A stretch of DNA of 64,000 nucleotides from positions 186,001 to 250,000 of the forward strand of contig NZ_BLIN01000005.1 in assembly GCF_009811555.1 (NCBI RefSeq). Direction: 5' to 3'. Numbering within the stretch: position 1 is the stretch's first letter; every line of letters starts with the position of its first letter. The stretch is from Streptomyces caniferus (GTDB taxonomy: Bacteria > Actinomycetota > Actinomycetes > Streptomycetales > Streptomycetaceae). Positions 8,269-16,473 of this stretch are shown here, piece after piece. A program made the translations under genes and the position numbers. Under the pieces are notes generated by a model, which ran no database searches, was not told the origin of the DNA, and saw nothing but the letters and a program-made list of their open reading frames with translations.

Positions 8269-9146
8269 CCACCGTCCCCGGAACCGCCGCGCCCCGCAGG
8301 CGGGCGACGGCACGGCCGGTGAAGCGTCTCAGCCGCGGCGCGATCCAGCTGTTCCTGCTCCTCATCGGCCTGGTCTGGCTCACCCCCGCCGCCGGTCTCT
8401 TCCTCTCCTCCCTGCGTACGGAGGAGGCCAACGCCGGCAGCGGCTGGTGGACCGCTCTCACCGCGCCCGGACAGCTGTCGCTGGACAACTACACGGCGCT
8501 GCTGAAGGACTCGGGCATCGTCCAGGCGTTCTGGAACACCGTGCTGATCTCGGTGCCCACCACCCTCGCCGTGGTCGTGATCGCCGCACTGGCCGGATAC
8601 GCCTTCGCCTGGATGGACTTCCCCGGCCGGGACTGGATCTTCCTCGTGGTGGTCGCCATGCTCGTGGTGCCGGTCCAGATCGGGCTGCTGCCGGTGGCCA
8701 AACTCTTCGGCGCGCTCGGCCTGTTCGGCTCCATCCCCGGCGTGGTCCTCTTCCACACCGCCTACGGCCTGCCGTTCGCCATCTTCCTGTTGCGCAACTA
8801 CTTCGCGGAGATCCCCAAGGAGATGCTGGAGGCCGCCCGCATGGACGGCGGCGGGGAGTGGCGCATCTTCTCCCAGCTGATCCTGCCGCTGGGCCGCCCC
8901 GCCATCGCCAGCCTGGCCATCTTCCAGTTCCTGTGGGTCTGGAACGACATGCTGGTCGCGCTGCTCTTCGCCGACAACGCGTCCCAGCCGTTGACGGTGG
9001 CCCTCCAGTCGCAGATGCGGCAGTTCGGCAGCAACATCGGCGTCCTGGCACCCGGTGCGTTCCTGTCCCTGATCGTGCCGCTGATCGTGTTCTTCGCCTT
9101 CCAACGGCACTTCGTGCAGGGGATCATGGCGGGCTCGGTCAAGTAG
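8265..9146 (+). CDS. MalG-type sugar ABC permease
   Basis: This 293-residue protein is the second membrane subunit of the importer. It has six predicted helices and the EAA loop EAARMDGGGEWRIFSQL around residues 187-203, which docks the ATPase. The ATG at 8265 overlaps the stop of the MalF-type gene (ATGA), so the pair is translationally coupled. No ATPase gene is present: as in other actinobacterial sugar importers, a shared MsiK-type ATPase elsewhere in the genome probably energises it (inference from the family). The operon closes at the strong hairpin 9189-9228. Confidence 0.93.
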   Translation: MTTVPGTAAPRRRATARPVKRLSRGAIQLFLLLIGLVWLTPAAGLFLSSLRTEEANAGSGWWTALTAPGQLSLDNYTALLKDSGIVQAFWNTVLISVPTTLAVVVIAALAGYAFAWMDFPGRDWIFLVVVAMLVVPVQIGLLPVAKLFGALGLFGSIPGVVLFHTAYGLPFAIFLLRNYFAEIPKEMLEAARMDGGGEWRIFSQLILPLGRPAIASLAIFQFLWVWNDMLVALLFADNASQPLTVALQSQMRQFGSNIGVLAPGAFLSLIVPLIVFFAFQRHFVQGIMAGSVK

Positions 9147-9188
9147 ACCGCGGGCCGGGGGAACCGGACCGGCCTTCTCCGGCAGGGA

Positions 9189-9228
9189 CGTTGCGGCGCG
9201 GACGGGTCGGCCCGTCCGCGCCGCAACG
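9189..9228 (+). terminator. strong hairpin terminator after sugar uptake operon
   Basis: An 18-base-pair perfect stem (9189-9206 with 9211-9228) and a TCGG loop lie 43 bases after the last permease stop. There is no U-tract, which is normal for Streptomyces. Confidence 0.8.
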
Positions 9229-9293
9229 GCGCCTCCCTTCTCATCGCTTCATTCGCTCGTCCTTATTCGCTCGCCTCCCCCACCCGAGCGGGC

Positions 9294-9299
9294 TAGGTT
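9294..9299 (+). promoter_or_regulatory. -10 box of a probable leaderless promoter
   Basis: TAGGTT ends 7 bases before the ATG at 9306, and no ribosome site is present. This TANNNT spacing puts the transcription start at or beside the start codon. Confidence 0.5.
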
Positions 9300-9305
9300 G
9301 GCGCG

Positions 9306-9848
9306 ATGTCCGAACTGCGAACCGAACGCCTGCTGCTGCGCGCCTGGCGGCCCTCCGACCTGGCGCCCTGGGCGGCGATGAACGCCGACCCCGAGGTCCG
9401 TCGGTACTTCCCGGGAGTGCTGACGCGAGAGCAGAGCGAGGCCTCCACCGCCCGCTTCCAGACCGACCTCGACGAGCGCGGCTGGGGGTGGTGGGCCCTT
9501 GAGGTGCGCGCCACCGGCGAGTTCATCGGCTTCACCGGACTCGACCCGGTGGACGAGGACATGCCCTTCACCGGAGTGGAGGCCGGATGGCGTCTGGCCC
9601 GGTCGGCCTGGGGCCACGGTTACGCCTCCGAGGCCGCCCGGGCCGCCCTGGACTTCGGCTTCACCACCCTCGGTCTGTCGGAGATCCTCGCGGTGACGAC
9701 CGCCACCAACCTCCGCTCCCAGGCCGTGATGCGCCGCATCGGCATGACCCACGACCCCGCCGACGACTTCGACGATCCCGGCGTCCCCGACGGCCCGCTG
9801 CGCCGCAACGTGGTGTACCGCATCTTGGCCGGGACGGCCGTGGCCTGA
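9306..9848 (+). CDS. GNAT family N-acetyltransferase (RimJ/RimL type)
   Basis: This is a 180-residue acetyltransferase of the Acetyltransf_3 (RimJ/RimL) group, which acetylates protein N-termini or small amines using acetyl-CoA. It opens with the typical TERLLLRAWRPSDL, carries the acetyl-CoA-binding motif A region RSAWGHGYASEAARAAL (residues about 100-116), and ends with the motif B segment TATNLRSQAVMRRIGM. It is a stand-alone gene between the sugar operon terminator and a convergent esterase gene, only 8 bases away. The substrate is unknown. The lack of a Shine-Dalgarno and the TAGGTT box suggest leaderless translation. Confidence 0.93.
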   Translation: MSELRTERLLLRAWRPSDLAPWAAMNADPEVRRYFPGVLTREQSEASTARFQTDLDERGWGWWALEVRATGEFIGFTGLDPVDEDMPFTGVEAGWRLARSAWGHGYASEAARAALDFGFTTLGLSEILAVTTATNLRSQAVMRRIGMTHDPADDFDDPGVPDGPLRRNVVYRILAGTAVA

Positions 9849-9856
9849 CCGCCCGG

Positions 9857-10525
9857 TTACGCGACCAGGCGCAGCCAGGCCGCCGCGAGTGCGGCATGAC
9901 CGGCCGGCGTCGGGTGCACGCCGTCCTGGGCCCAGTATTCCGGTCCGGTCGTCGCGGCGAGTTCGGAGAACATGCGGTCGGCGGGCAGCAGCTGGGCACC
10001 GTAGGTGTCGGCGAGTTCCCGTACGGCCTGGATCTTGGGGTCCAGGTCGGCGCGCCATTCCTTTCGCTCCTCCACTCCGATGCGCGCGGTCCCGGCACCT
10101 GCCTCGACGACGCCTTGGATCGGGAGGAGGAACGGCTCGATGAGGATCAGCTCCGTGCCCGCCTCGGCGAGGGGCGCGAGCAGGCGGTCGTAGCCCGCTG
10201 TGAACTCCTCCACGGGGATCACGTACCCCTCCGGGTCCAGCGTGTGCCAGCCCATGTCGTTGACCCCCACGAGGATCGACACCACGTCCGGGCCCGCGTC
10301 GAGTACGTCTGTCTGCCAGCGGGCTTCGAGGTCTTGCACCTTGTGGCCCGCGATTCCGGAGTTCAGCCAGGTCACGGGCCGGTCCGGATGCCGGAAGCCC
10401 CACTCGCCCGCGACGCGCAGCGGGTAGCCGAACCCGAGTCCGTCCTCGCTCTCCAGCCGTTGGCAGTCGGTGATCGAATCGCCGGTGAACATCACGGTGC
10501 TTCCCGGTCGGACCGTGATCGTCAT
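9857..10525 (-). CDS. SGNH/GDSL-family hydrolase (carbohydrate-esterase like)
   Basis: This 222-residue esterase shows the four SGNH blocks: GDSITD (nucleophile Ser near residue 16), the Gly block NSGIAGH, the Asn block VGVNDMGWH, and the catalytic DGVHPTPAGH at the C-terminus. The family removes acetyl or other acyl groups, often from sugars. There is no signal peptide, so it acts in the cytoplasm. The start is supported by AAGGAG at about 10535. It is transcribed alone, convergent to the GNAT gene. A role in deacetylating imported oligosaccharides would fit the neighbourhood but is only an inference. Confidence 0.9.
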   Translation of the reverse strand: MTITVRPGSTVMFTGDSITDCQRLESEDGLGFGYPLRVAGEWGFRHPDRPVTWLNSGIAGHKVQDLEARWQTDVLDAGPDVVSILVGVNDMGWHTLDPEGYVIPVEEFTAGYDRLLAPLAEAGTELILIEPFLLPIQGVVEAGAGTARIGVEERKEWRADLDPKIQAVRELADTYGAQLLPADRMFSELAATTGPEYWAQDGVHPTPAGHAALAAAWLRLVA

Positions 10526-10677
10526 CTGTGCTCCTTGGACTGGGGTGAGTAAGAAAAGGGGAGGGCCGCGGTGATGTTCCCGGCAAGTGACGTTGCTTCG
10601 GAATGCTTGCCTTCACGCCTTTTCGGGACCCGTGGGAACGGAACGGGTGGGCACTCAGGAGAACGGGGTAGCCCGCT

Positions 10678-12195
10678 TCAGCTCTCCGGGCAACCGAACC
10701 ACCGGCTGGCGGCCTCCTCGAACGCTGCGCGGTCAGGGGTGGGCTCACCTGCCCAGGCGACCACACCGTCGGGGCGGACCAGCACGGCACCCAGTCCCAG
10801 GTCGTTTCTCACCGGACCGGCTTCGTGCCGCATCCGGCTCTGCCAGCCCTTCGCCGAACCGTGCAGGCATTGGTCGGTGCTGAAATCGAGCGCGACGCCC
10901 CGTCCGTCCCGCATCAGGTCGCTGAGGCGGGTGCCGTCTTCCAGGTGGAGGTCCGGGGCGCTGCGGCCGACCAGTGGATGCTCGCTGCCGAGGTCGTAAC
11001 GGATCGACGCTCCCGACAGCCTCTGGGCCACGTAGGTCGTGCCGTCACGGGTCCCGATCAGGTCGCGCACCACTCCTTGGATCGCCTGGCAGTGCGGGTC
11101 CGGCCGCATGACCGCCACCTGGGCACGCGACCAGTCGAGCACCTTCGCGCCGATCGGATGGCGCTCGCGGGTGTAGGTGTCGAGCAGCCCGTCCGGTGCG
11201 TGCCCGTGCACGGTCGCCGCGAGCTTCCACCCCAGGTTCATGGCGTCGCCTATACCGGTGTTGAGTCCCTGTCCGCCGAGGGGCGAGTGGATGTGGGCGG
11301 CGTCGCCGGCGAGCAGGACGCGTCCCCGCCGGTAGGTCGTCGTCTGCATCGCCCGATCGGTGAAGCTGGAGGCGAGATGCACCTCGGTCAGCGTCACGTC
11401 GGTGCCGGACACCCGGCGCAGAACCGACTGGAGATGGTCGCGGGTCAGCTGCTGCGAGCGGTCGAACGCGCCGCCGTCGAAGTCCGCCATGGCGATGTGC
11501 CCCGCCACCATCTGGAGGTACATGCCCGTCGGCGTCAGGTTGATCCCGGAGCGCAGCTTCCCGTCATCGGCTGCGGTGGCCTGCATGGTGTAGCCGGTGA
11601 ACTGCGGCTCGGTGCCGACGAATGCGAAGCCCGCCAGTCCACGCACCGTACTGCGTCCGCCATCGCAGCCGACGACCCAGCGCGCCGGGTACGCGTGCTC
11701 GCCGGCGTGCGCGACCGCGCTCTCCTCGTTCTGGGTGAGGGCCGAGACCGTGACGCCGCGCCGGATCTCCACGCCGAGCCGGGATGCCTGCTCGGACAGC
11801 ACCGTCTCGACCGCTTCGAGGTGGGTCACCATGCCGTCCATCGCCGCGCCGGGAAGCCGGTACGGCAGGGCGGCGTCGTCCATCCGGGCCGGATCGAGCC
11901 TCATCCCGGCGAAATGACCCACGCCGCGGAGGGATGACGGCGGGCGCGCTTCGGAGTCCGCACCGGGGTCGTCGTGGGCGCCCGATGCCACCCGCAGCTG
12001 GTGCAGCATCCCGCGGCGGTGGAACGCCTCGACCGAAGCGGCGGACAGGCCCCGCATCCCGAGCGACTTCCCCTTGTACGGGGAGCGTGGCTCCGCCTCC
12101 CGCTCGAGCACCAGGACAGAGCAGCCCGCGAGGCCGAGCTCGCAGGCGAGGAACAGACCAACCGGGCCGGCCCCCACGATCACTACGTCATGCAC
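10678..12195 (-). CDS. FAD-dependent aromatic monooxygenase (PheA/TfdB, Rox-like)
   Basis: This 505-residue class A flavin monooxygenase hydroxylates an aromatic or polyketide substrate with NADPH and oxygen. It has the N-terminal Rossmann motif VVIVGAGPVGLFLACELGLAG, the FAD/NADPH segment with WVVGCDGGRSTVRG (about residue 168), and the third FAD motif LLAGDAAHIHSPLGGQGLNTG (quoted in part; about residue 300), followed by a thioredoxin-like C-terminal domain. The GTG at 12195 has GGAAGGGGA before it. It lies downstream of, and codirectional with, the HelD-type helicase, but a hairpin separates them. In other streptomycetes rifamycin monooxygenase and HelR protect against rifamycins; whether this enzyme is of that kind cannot be settled by eye. 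Confidence 0.88.
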   Translation of the reverse strand: MHDVVIVGAGPVGLFLACELGLAGCSVLVLEREAEPRSPYKGKSLGMRGLSAASVEAFHRRGMLHQLRVASGAHDDPGADSEARPPSSLRGVGHFAGMRLDPARMDDAALPYRLPGAAMDGMVTHLEAVETVLSEQASRLGVEIRRGVTVSALTQNEESAVAHAGEHAYPARWVVGCDGGRSTVRGLAGFAFVGTEPQFTGYTMQATAADDGKLRSGINLTPTGMYLQMVAGHIAMADFDGGAFDRSQQLTRDHLQSVLRRVSGTDVTLTEVHLASSFTDRAMQTTTYRRGRVLLAGDAAHIHSPLGGQGLNTGIGDAMNLGWKLAATVHGHAPDGLLDTYTRERHPIGAKVLDWSRAQVAVMRPDPHCQAIQGVVRDLIGTRDGTTYVAQRLSGASIRYDLGSEHPLVGRSAPDLHLEDGTRLSDLMRDGRGVALDFSTDQCLHGSAKGWQSRMRHEAGPVRNDLGLGAVLVRPDGVVAWAGEPTPDRAAFEEAASRWFGCPES

Positions 12196-12372
12196 AAGAG
12201 ATCCCCTTCCCCAACCGACAGCCGGGTGGGCACCCGGCCGGACCTCTCACAAGGTGCCGGACCCCGCCGACATCGGACCGACAGTCCCCGACAGGCCACC
12301 GACACCTGACCACCGGCCCCGACACGCCGCCGACACCACGGCTCTGCCACCTGCCCCCGGGAACCCCCTCTC

Positions 12373-12406
12373 CCGGGGCGCCGTCTCTCTCCGTACGGCG
12401 CCCCGG
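12373..12406 (-). terminator. hairpin terminator downstream of helicase gene
   Basis: Twelve-base perfect arms (12373-12384 and 12395-12406) with a 10-base loop lie 11 bases past the stop of the helicase gene, on its strand. It would limit read-through into the monooxygenase gene. Confidence 0.7.
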
Positions 12407-12416
12407 CGGCCGGCGG

Positions 12417-14711
12417 TCACCGACCGGCGAGGGCGGCGGTCCGCGGCGGGAGCGTCTCCAGTCCCGGTGGCAGGGGTGCCGCGTGGATGACGCCGAGCCG
12501 TTGGGTCGCCCGGGTGAGTGCGACGTAGAGGTCGCTGGCGCCGAGTTCCGCCGGCTCCACCACTATCACCGTGTCGAACTCCAGCCCCTTGGCCTGACGG
12601 GGGTCGATCAGTACCACCGGGCTGGTCAGATCCGGGGAGGGGCCGACGGAGGCCCCCGGGAGGGCGGCGGCCAGGGCCTCGTGGTGGGAGGCCGGGGCGA
12701 TCACGGCGAGGCGGCCTTCCTCATGGGCATCCCGTGCGACGGCCTCGGCGACGGCGCGCGCCAGGTCGTCGGTTCGGTGCGCCCACGGGGGTACGCCGGT
12801 CGAGCGGATCGAGCGCGGCGGTTCGAAGGCGGGATCCGTCGACCGGGGGACCTGTGCGGCGATGTCCATGATCTCGCTCGGCGTACGGTAGTTGACCCCG
12901 AGCCTGACATGCTGCCAGCGGTCGCCGGTGTACGGCGCGAGGATGCTCTCCCACGAACCGCAGCCGCCCGGCTCGGCGGTCTGGGCCGGGTCACCGACCA
13001 GGGTCATCGAGCGGGTGGGACAGCGGCGCATCAGCAACCGCCACGTCATCGCGGACAGTTCCTGCGCCTCGTCCACGATGATGTGGCCGAAGGCCCAGGT
13101 CCGGTCGGCCGCGGCGCGTTCGGCGGCGGTGCGGTGGTCGGCCTCCTCGTGCCGGTCGGCGAGCCGTTCCGCGTCCAGCAGGTCGTGCGCGGCCAGCACC
13201 TCCGAATCCTCGTCCTCGCGGTCCTCGAACTCCTGGGTACGGGAGCCGTAGGAGAGTTCCAGCACGCCCTGGGCGTACCTGATCTGCTCCTGGCGTTCCG
13301 CTTCGGCGGCGGCGCGGGCCGCCGAGTCGTCCTCGCCGAGGAGTTCGGCCGCCTCGTCCAGGAGGGGGATGTCCGCGGGGGTCCAGTCGCCGTCCGTGCG
13401 GCGGATCGCCTCCGCGTCGGCGTCCGGGAGGTGGACGGGCTCGGCGAGGAAGTCGGCGACCAGCCGCTCCGGTGTGAGGGCGGGCCACAATTCCTCGATG
13501 GCGCGGTGCACTTCGCGGCTGGTGGCGATCGCCTTGCCGAGCTGGGCGAGGTCGTCGGGGCCGAGGAAGTTCGGTCCGCCGAAGGGGTCCGCGCCCAGCC
13601 GGTCGGCCAGTTGGGCGGTGAGTGCGTCGATGATGCGGAACGCGAAGTGGGGGCGGGCGAGGTTGTGCGGCAGCTTGGTCTCGCGGGCGAGGCGTCGTGC
13701 CTCGTGCGCCATGTCCGCGTCCAGCCGCAGTTCGCCGTCGTCGTGGTCGATCACGATCTCGGGGTCGGGCAGGGTCTGCCGGTCGCGTACGTACTCCGCC
13801 AGAACGGCCGCCATCGCCCCACCGCCCTTGATCGTGGCGGCTTCGGCGGTGTCGGTTCCGGTCGCGGTCACGCCCGGGAACAGCTCGCCGGGCGTGGCGA
13901 GCAGGACGCCCGTCTCGCCGAGCGAGGGCAGCACGTCCTCGATGTAGCCGAGGAAGGCGGGGTTGGGGCCGACGATCAGCACGGCGCGGCGGGCCAGCAG
14001 TTCGCGGTGCGCGTAGAGCAGGTACGCGGCGCGGTGCAGCGCGACGACGGTCTTCCCGGTGCCGGGCCCGCCCTCCACGACGAGGACGCCGTGGTGCGGG
14101 GCACGGATGATCGCGTCCTGCTCCGCCTGGATGGTCTGCACGATGTCGTGCATCCGACCGGTGCGTGCCGCGTCCAGCGTCGACAGCAGTACGGCGTCCG
14201 CGTCGGTGCCCTCGTACCCGGTGCGTTCGGTGTCGGTCAGGTCGAGGATCTCGTCGTGCAGGGCGGTGACCCTTCCCCAAGCTCTCGACTCCGCTCCATC
14301 ACGGGAGACCCCGACCCTCTCGGTCGTGAGGTGACGCCGGCGACGCAGGCCCATCGGGGTGTGCCCCGTGGCGAGGTAGAACGGGCGGGCGACGTCGGCC
14401 CGCCAGTCGAGCACCAGCGGGGTCCGGTCCGCGTCGTCGCGCCGGATACCGATGCGGCCGATGTGGTGGTCGCTGCCGTCCCGGAAGATCAGCCGGCCGA
14501 AGCACAGGCCGTTCTCCCCGGCGTCGAAAGCGGCCAGCAGTCCGGCGTGCTCGGCCACCAGTACATCCCGCTCCAGCCGTGCCTGGGCATTGTTCCCGCC
14601 CTGCGGAAGAGCCGCGTTCACCGCCGTCTCGGCTCCGGCCCGCAGTTCGGCGAGGCGTGCATAGAGCAGATCGATGAATTCCTGCTCCTGCCGCAATTCC
14701 TCGTTTGACAA
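12417..14711 (-). CDS. HelD/HelR-type RNA polymerase recycling helicase-like ATPase
   Basis: This is a 764-residue UvrD-like motor ATPase. The N-terminal part is a long helical arm (residues 1-60, EELRQEQEFIDLLYARL). Walker A (VVEGGPGTGKTVVALHRAAYLL) lies near residue 213, Walker B with HIIVDEAQELSAMTW near 520, and helicase motifs III-VI follow (VGDPAQT, GVNYRTPSEI, QAKGLEFDTVIVV, YVALTRATQRLGVIH). Proteins of this class bind RNA polymerase and release stalled or drug-blocked complexes; actinobacterial HelR gives rifamycin tolerance. The start is a TTG at 14711 with GCGGAG five bases before it, a rare start codon. It is monocistronic, between hairpins 14796-14840 and 12373-12406. Confidence 0.92.
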   Translation of the reverse strand: MSNEELRQEQEFIDLLYARLAELRAGAETAVNAALPQGGNNAQARLERDVLVAEHAGLLAAFDAGENGLCFGRLIFRDGSDHHIGRIGIRRDDADRTPLVLDWRADVARPFYLATGHTPMGLRRRRHLTTERVGVSRDGAESRAWGRVTALHDEILDLTDTERTGYEGTDADAVLLSTLDAARTGRMHDIVQTIQAEQDAIIRAPHHGVLVVEGGPGTGKTVVALHRAAYLLYAHRELLARRAVLIVGPNPAFLGYIEDVLPSLGETGVLLATPGELFPGVTATGTDTAEAATIKGGGAMAAVLAEYVRDRQTLPDPEIVIDHDDGELRLDADMAHEARRLARETKLPHNLARPHFAFRIIDALTAQLADRLGADPFGGPNFLGPDDLAQLGKAIATSREVHRAIEELWPALTPERLVADFLAEPVHLPDADAEAIRRTDGDWTPADIPLLDEAAELLGEDDSAARAAAEAERQEQIRYAQGVLELSYGSRTQEFEDREDEDSEVLAAHDLLDAERLADRHEEADHRTAAERAAADRTWAFGHIIVDEAQELSAMTWRLLMRRCPTRSMTLVGDPAQTAEPGGCGSWESILAPYTGDRWQHVRLGVNYRTPSEIMDIAAQVPRSTDPAFEPPRSIRSTGVPPWAHRTDDLARAVAEAVARDAHEEGRLAVIAPASHHEALAAALPGASVGPSPDLTSPVVLIDPRQAKGLEFDTVIVVEPAELGASDLYVALTRATQRLGVIHAAPLPPGLETLPPRTAALAGR

Positions 14712-14795
14712 TTCAACTCCGCTCGGGTAAAGTTCGGTAATGAAGTTGGGCTTATTTCATGCAACTGATGAAGACACAGAAGCCCTCAATATACA

Positions 14796-14840
14796 CAGAG
14801 AAATACCCCGGCCGTCAATTCGGACCGGGGTATTTCTCTG
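14796..14840 (-). terminator. perfect hairpin terminator after AMIN-like secreted protein gene
   Basis: Sixteen-base perfect arms (14796-14811 and 14825-14840), extended inside by CCG/CGG, have an AT-rich base. It lies 87 bases downstream of the gene ending at 14927 and before the helicase promoter. Confidence 0.8.
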
Positions 14841-14926
14841 CCTGTCGCCGGAGCTTTACCGGAGCGTCAGCGGGCCGCTTCGGACCTTTCGGCGGAACGG
14901 GGCCGGGCGCACCGCGGCGATGCGGA

Positions 14927-15496
14927 TCACCAGGTGTGGGCGACGTCCACGATCAGCTCCTGACCGGACTGGACCACCCGGAACGGAAGCCTGGCGCGCA
15001 CGCCCAGACCGACCTGGGTCTGTCCCTCGAAACTCGCCCCGAACTTGGTGTCCTTGAACGTCGAGTAGCCGCTGATGTTCACCCCGGGAAGCGGCTTGCC
15101 GGCCGTTCCGCCATAGGTCTGCTTCCCGGTCGCCGGGTCGTGACTGGGCGCGGACACATAAATCTGCAGAATGGCGCCGCCCTTGACGGGTATCTGCTCG
15201 CCCGAGCCGTCCTGGTGGAACGCATCGACATAACCGACGTGGTAGCCGACCTTGCCGGTGGCGCCGCCGATGTCGAAGACCATGCGGTCGTAGCACGCGG
15301 TGTGGCTGGTCCTGATGTTCTTCAACGGCTCGATGTTCACGTCCGTCGCGGACTTGTCTGTACTGCCCCATGCGGTCGAGCAGGCCACGGGGGCCTTGCC
15401 CGCCGGGACGGTCGCGGCCCCGGCCGCTCCGGCCGCGCCCACCACCCCGGCGCCCGCCAGCACGAGCGCCGCGGCCACTGTCCCCCACCGTCGCAT
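14927..15496 (-). CDS. secreted AMIN-like domain protein
   Basis: This 189-residue exported protein has a signal peptide (MRRWGTVAAALVLAG through the A-rich cleavage site GAAGAATV) and a single globular domain of about 150 residues. The blocks YDRMVFDIGG, YHVGYVDAFHQDGSG, FGASFEGQTQVGLGVRARLPF and the end QELIVDVAHTW match actinobacterial AMIN-like proteins, whose role is unproven (cell-wall association is suspected). Two cysteines (CST, CYD) may pair. The ATG at 15496 has GGAGG six bases upstream; a longer frame to 15598 lacks one. It is monocistronic, with a strong terminator downstream. Confidence 0.85.
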   Translation of the reverse strand: MRRWGTVAAALVLAGAGVVGAAGAAGAATVPAGKAPVACSTAWGSTDKSATDVNIEPLKNIRTSHTACYDRMVFDIGGATGKVGYHVGYVDAFHQDGSGEQIPVKGGAILQIYVSAPSHDPATGKQTYGGTAGKPLPGVNISGYSTFKDTKFGASFEGQTQVGLGVRARLPFRVVQSGQELIVDVAHTW

Positions 15497-15646
15497 GTAT
15501 GACCTCCAAAGAAGAGTGAAGAAAGGTGCGTGCGGTAGGACAGGCGGGGTTGCCGCGACGTTGTCCGGCGGCCGGCATTTGGCCGACGGCAGGGCCACGT
15601 TGTCGCGAAATGGGGGCTGCGGGCCGGGGGCATCGGCCGCGTGCCG

Positions 15647-16435
15647 TCAGTCGCCGACCACCTCGACGGCCACTCCCCTGCGCCGCAGTTCGGCGAGCTC
15701 CCCGGCCGGTGCGCCGCGGTCGGTGACGACCCGGTCGTAGCGGGCGATGTCGCTGTAGGCATGCGTGGCGGTCTTGCCGAACTTGGTGTGGTCGACCAGC
15801 AGCAGCGACCGCTGGGCGCAGTCGAGCATGGCCTCCTTGATCTCGGCGTAGTCGCGGATCGGGTGGAAGAGCCGGCCGCCGAGCACGGACACCGCGGACA
15901 TCACCGCGACATCGGCGTGGAGCCGGCCGAGGGCGCGGAGCACCTCGGGGCCGACGCAGGAGCCGAACTCGCCGCGGTAGCGGCCACCGAGGAGGGTGAC
16001 GTCGGCGCCCGGTGTCTCGTCGAACAGCCGGGCCACGCCGAGGGAGTTGGTGACCACGGTGACCGCTTCGGTCCGGGCGATCCGGGCCGCGAGCGGGAAG
16101 ACCGTGGTCGAGTCGTCCAGCACGACGGTGCTGCCGGGCCGGATCTCGTCGGCGACGGCGGCGCACAGCGCCTCCTTCACCGGGCGGTTCACGCCGATGC
16201 GGAAGCGGGTGGCGGTCTCCATGGTGAGCGTCGGGAACGGCGCGGCCCGGCCGCGTTCCTTGCGCAGCAGCCGGCGTTCGGCGAGCTGGTCCAGATCGCG
16301 GTGCATGGTCGCGAGGCTGACCCCGAAGTGTCTGGCGAGTTCGTCGATGCGCACGTCCCCGTGCTCGACGACATGGGCCAGTACGTCCTGCCGTCGCCGG
16401 TCGACCTCGGCCAGCGACGACCGAGTGGAAGCCAT
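15647..16435 (-). CDS. DeoR-family sugar/polyol repressor
   Basis: This 262-residue DeoR/GlpR-type regulator has an N-terminal winged helix (RRQDVLAHVVEHGDVRIDELARHFGVS, read in two parts; residues about 14-60) followed by the sugar-phosphate-binding domain with VVLDDSTTVFPLAARI (about 100-115), VVTNSLGVARLF, LLGGRYR and the C-terminal LLVDHTKFGKTA. Such proteins sense phosphorylated sugars or polyols. It is 38 bases downstream of the polyol dehydrogenase gene on the same strand and probably controls that gene and the divergent permease through the inverted repeat at 17640-17660. Confidence 0.93.
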   Translation of the reverse strand: MASTRSSLAEVDRRRQDVLAHVVEHGDVRIDELARHFGVSLATMHRDLDQLAERRLLRKERGRAAPFPTLTMETATRFRIGVNRPVKEALCAAVADEIRPGSTVVLDDSTTVFPLAARIARTEAVTVVTNSLGVARLFDETPGADVTLLGGRYRGEFGSCVGPEVLRALGRLHADVAVMSAVSVLGGRLFHPIRDYAEIKEAMLDCAQRSLLLVDHTKFGKTATHAYSDIARYDRVVTDRGAPAGELAELRRRGVAVEVVGD

Positions 16436-16473
16436 CGGGGCCGCCCCTTTCCGGTCGGACAGCGGCAGCGCGG

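Noticed and set aside
11784..14708. Long plus-strand open frame opposite the helicase gene
   Set aside because: The minus strand has every helicase motif; the plus product is low-complexity and has no ribosome site.
14712..14795. Rifamycin-associated element upstream of the helicase
   Set aside because: GGGCTT (14748) and AAGCCC (14780) occur but are too far apart for the short inverted repeat expected; not called.
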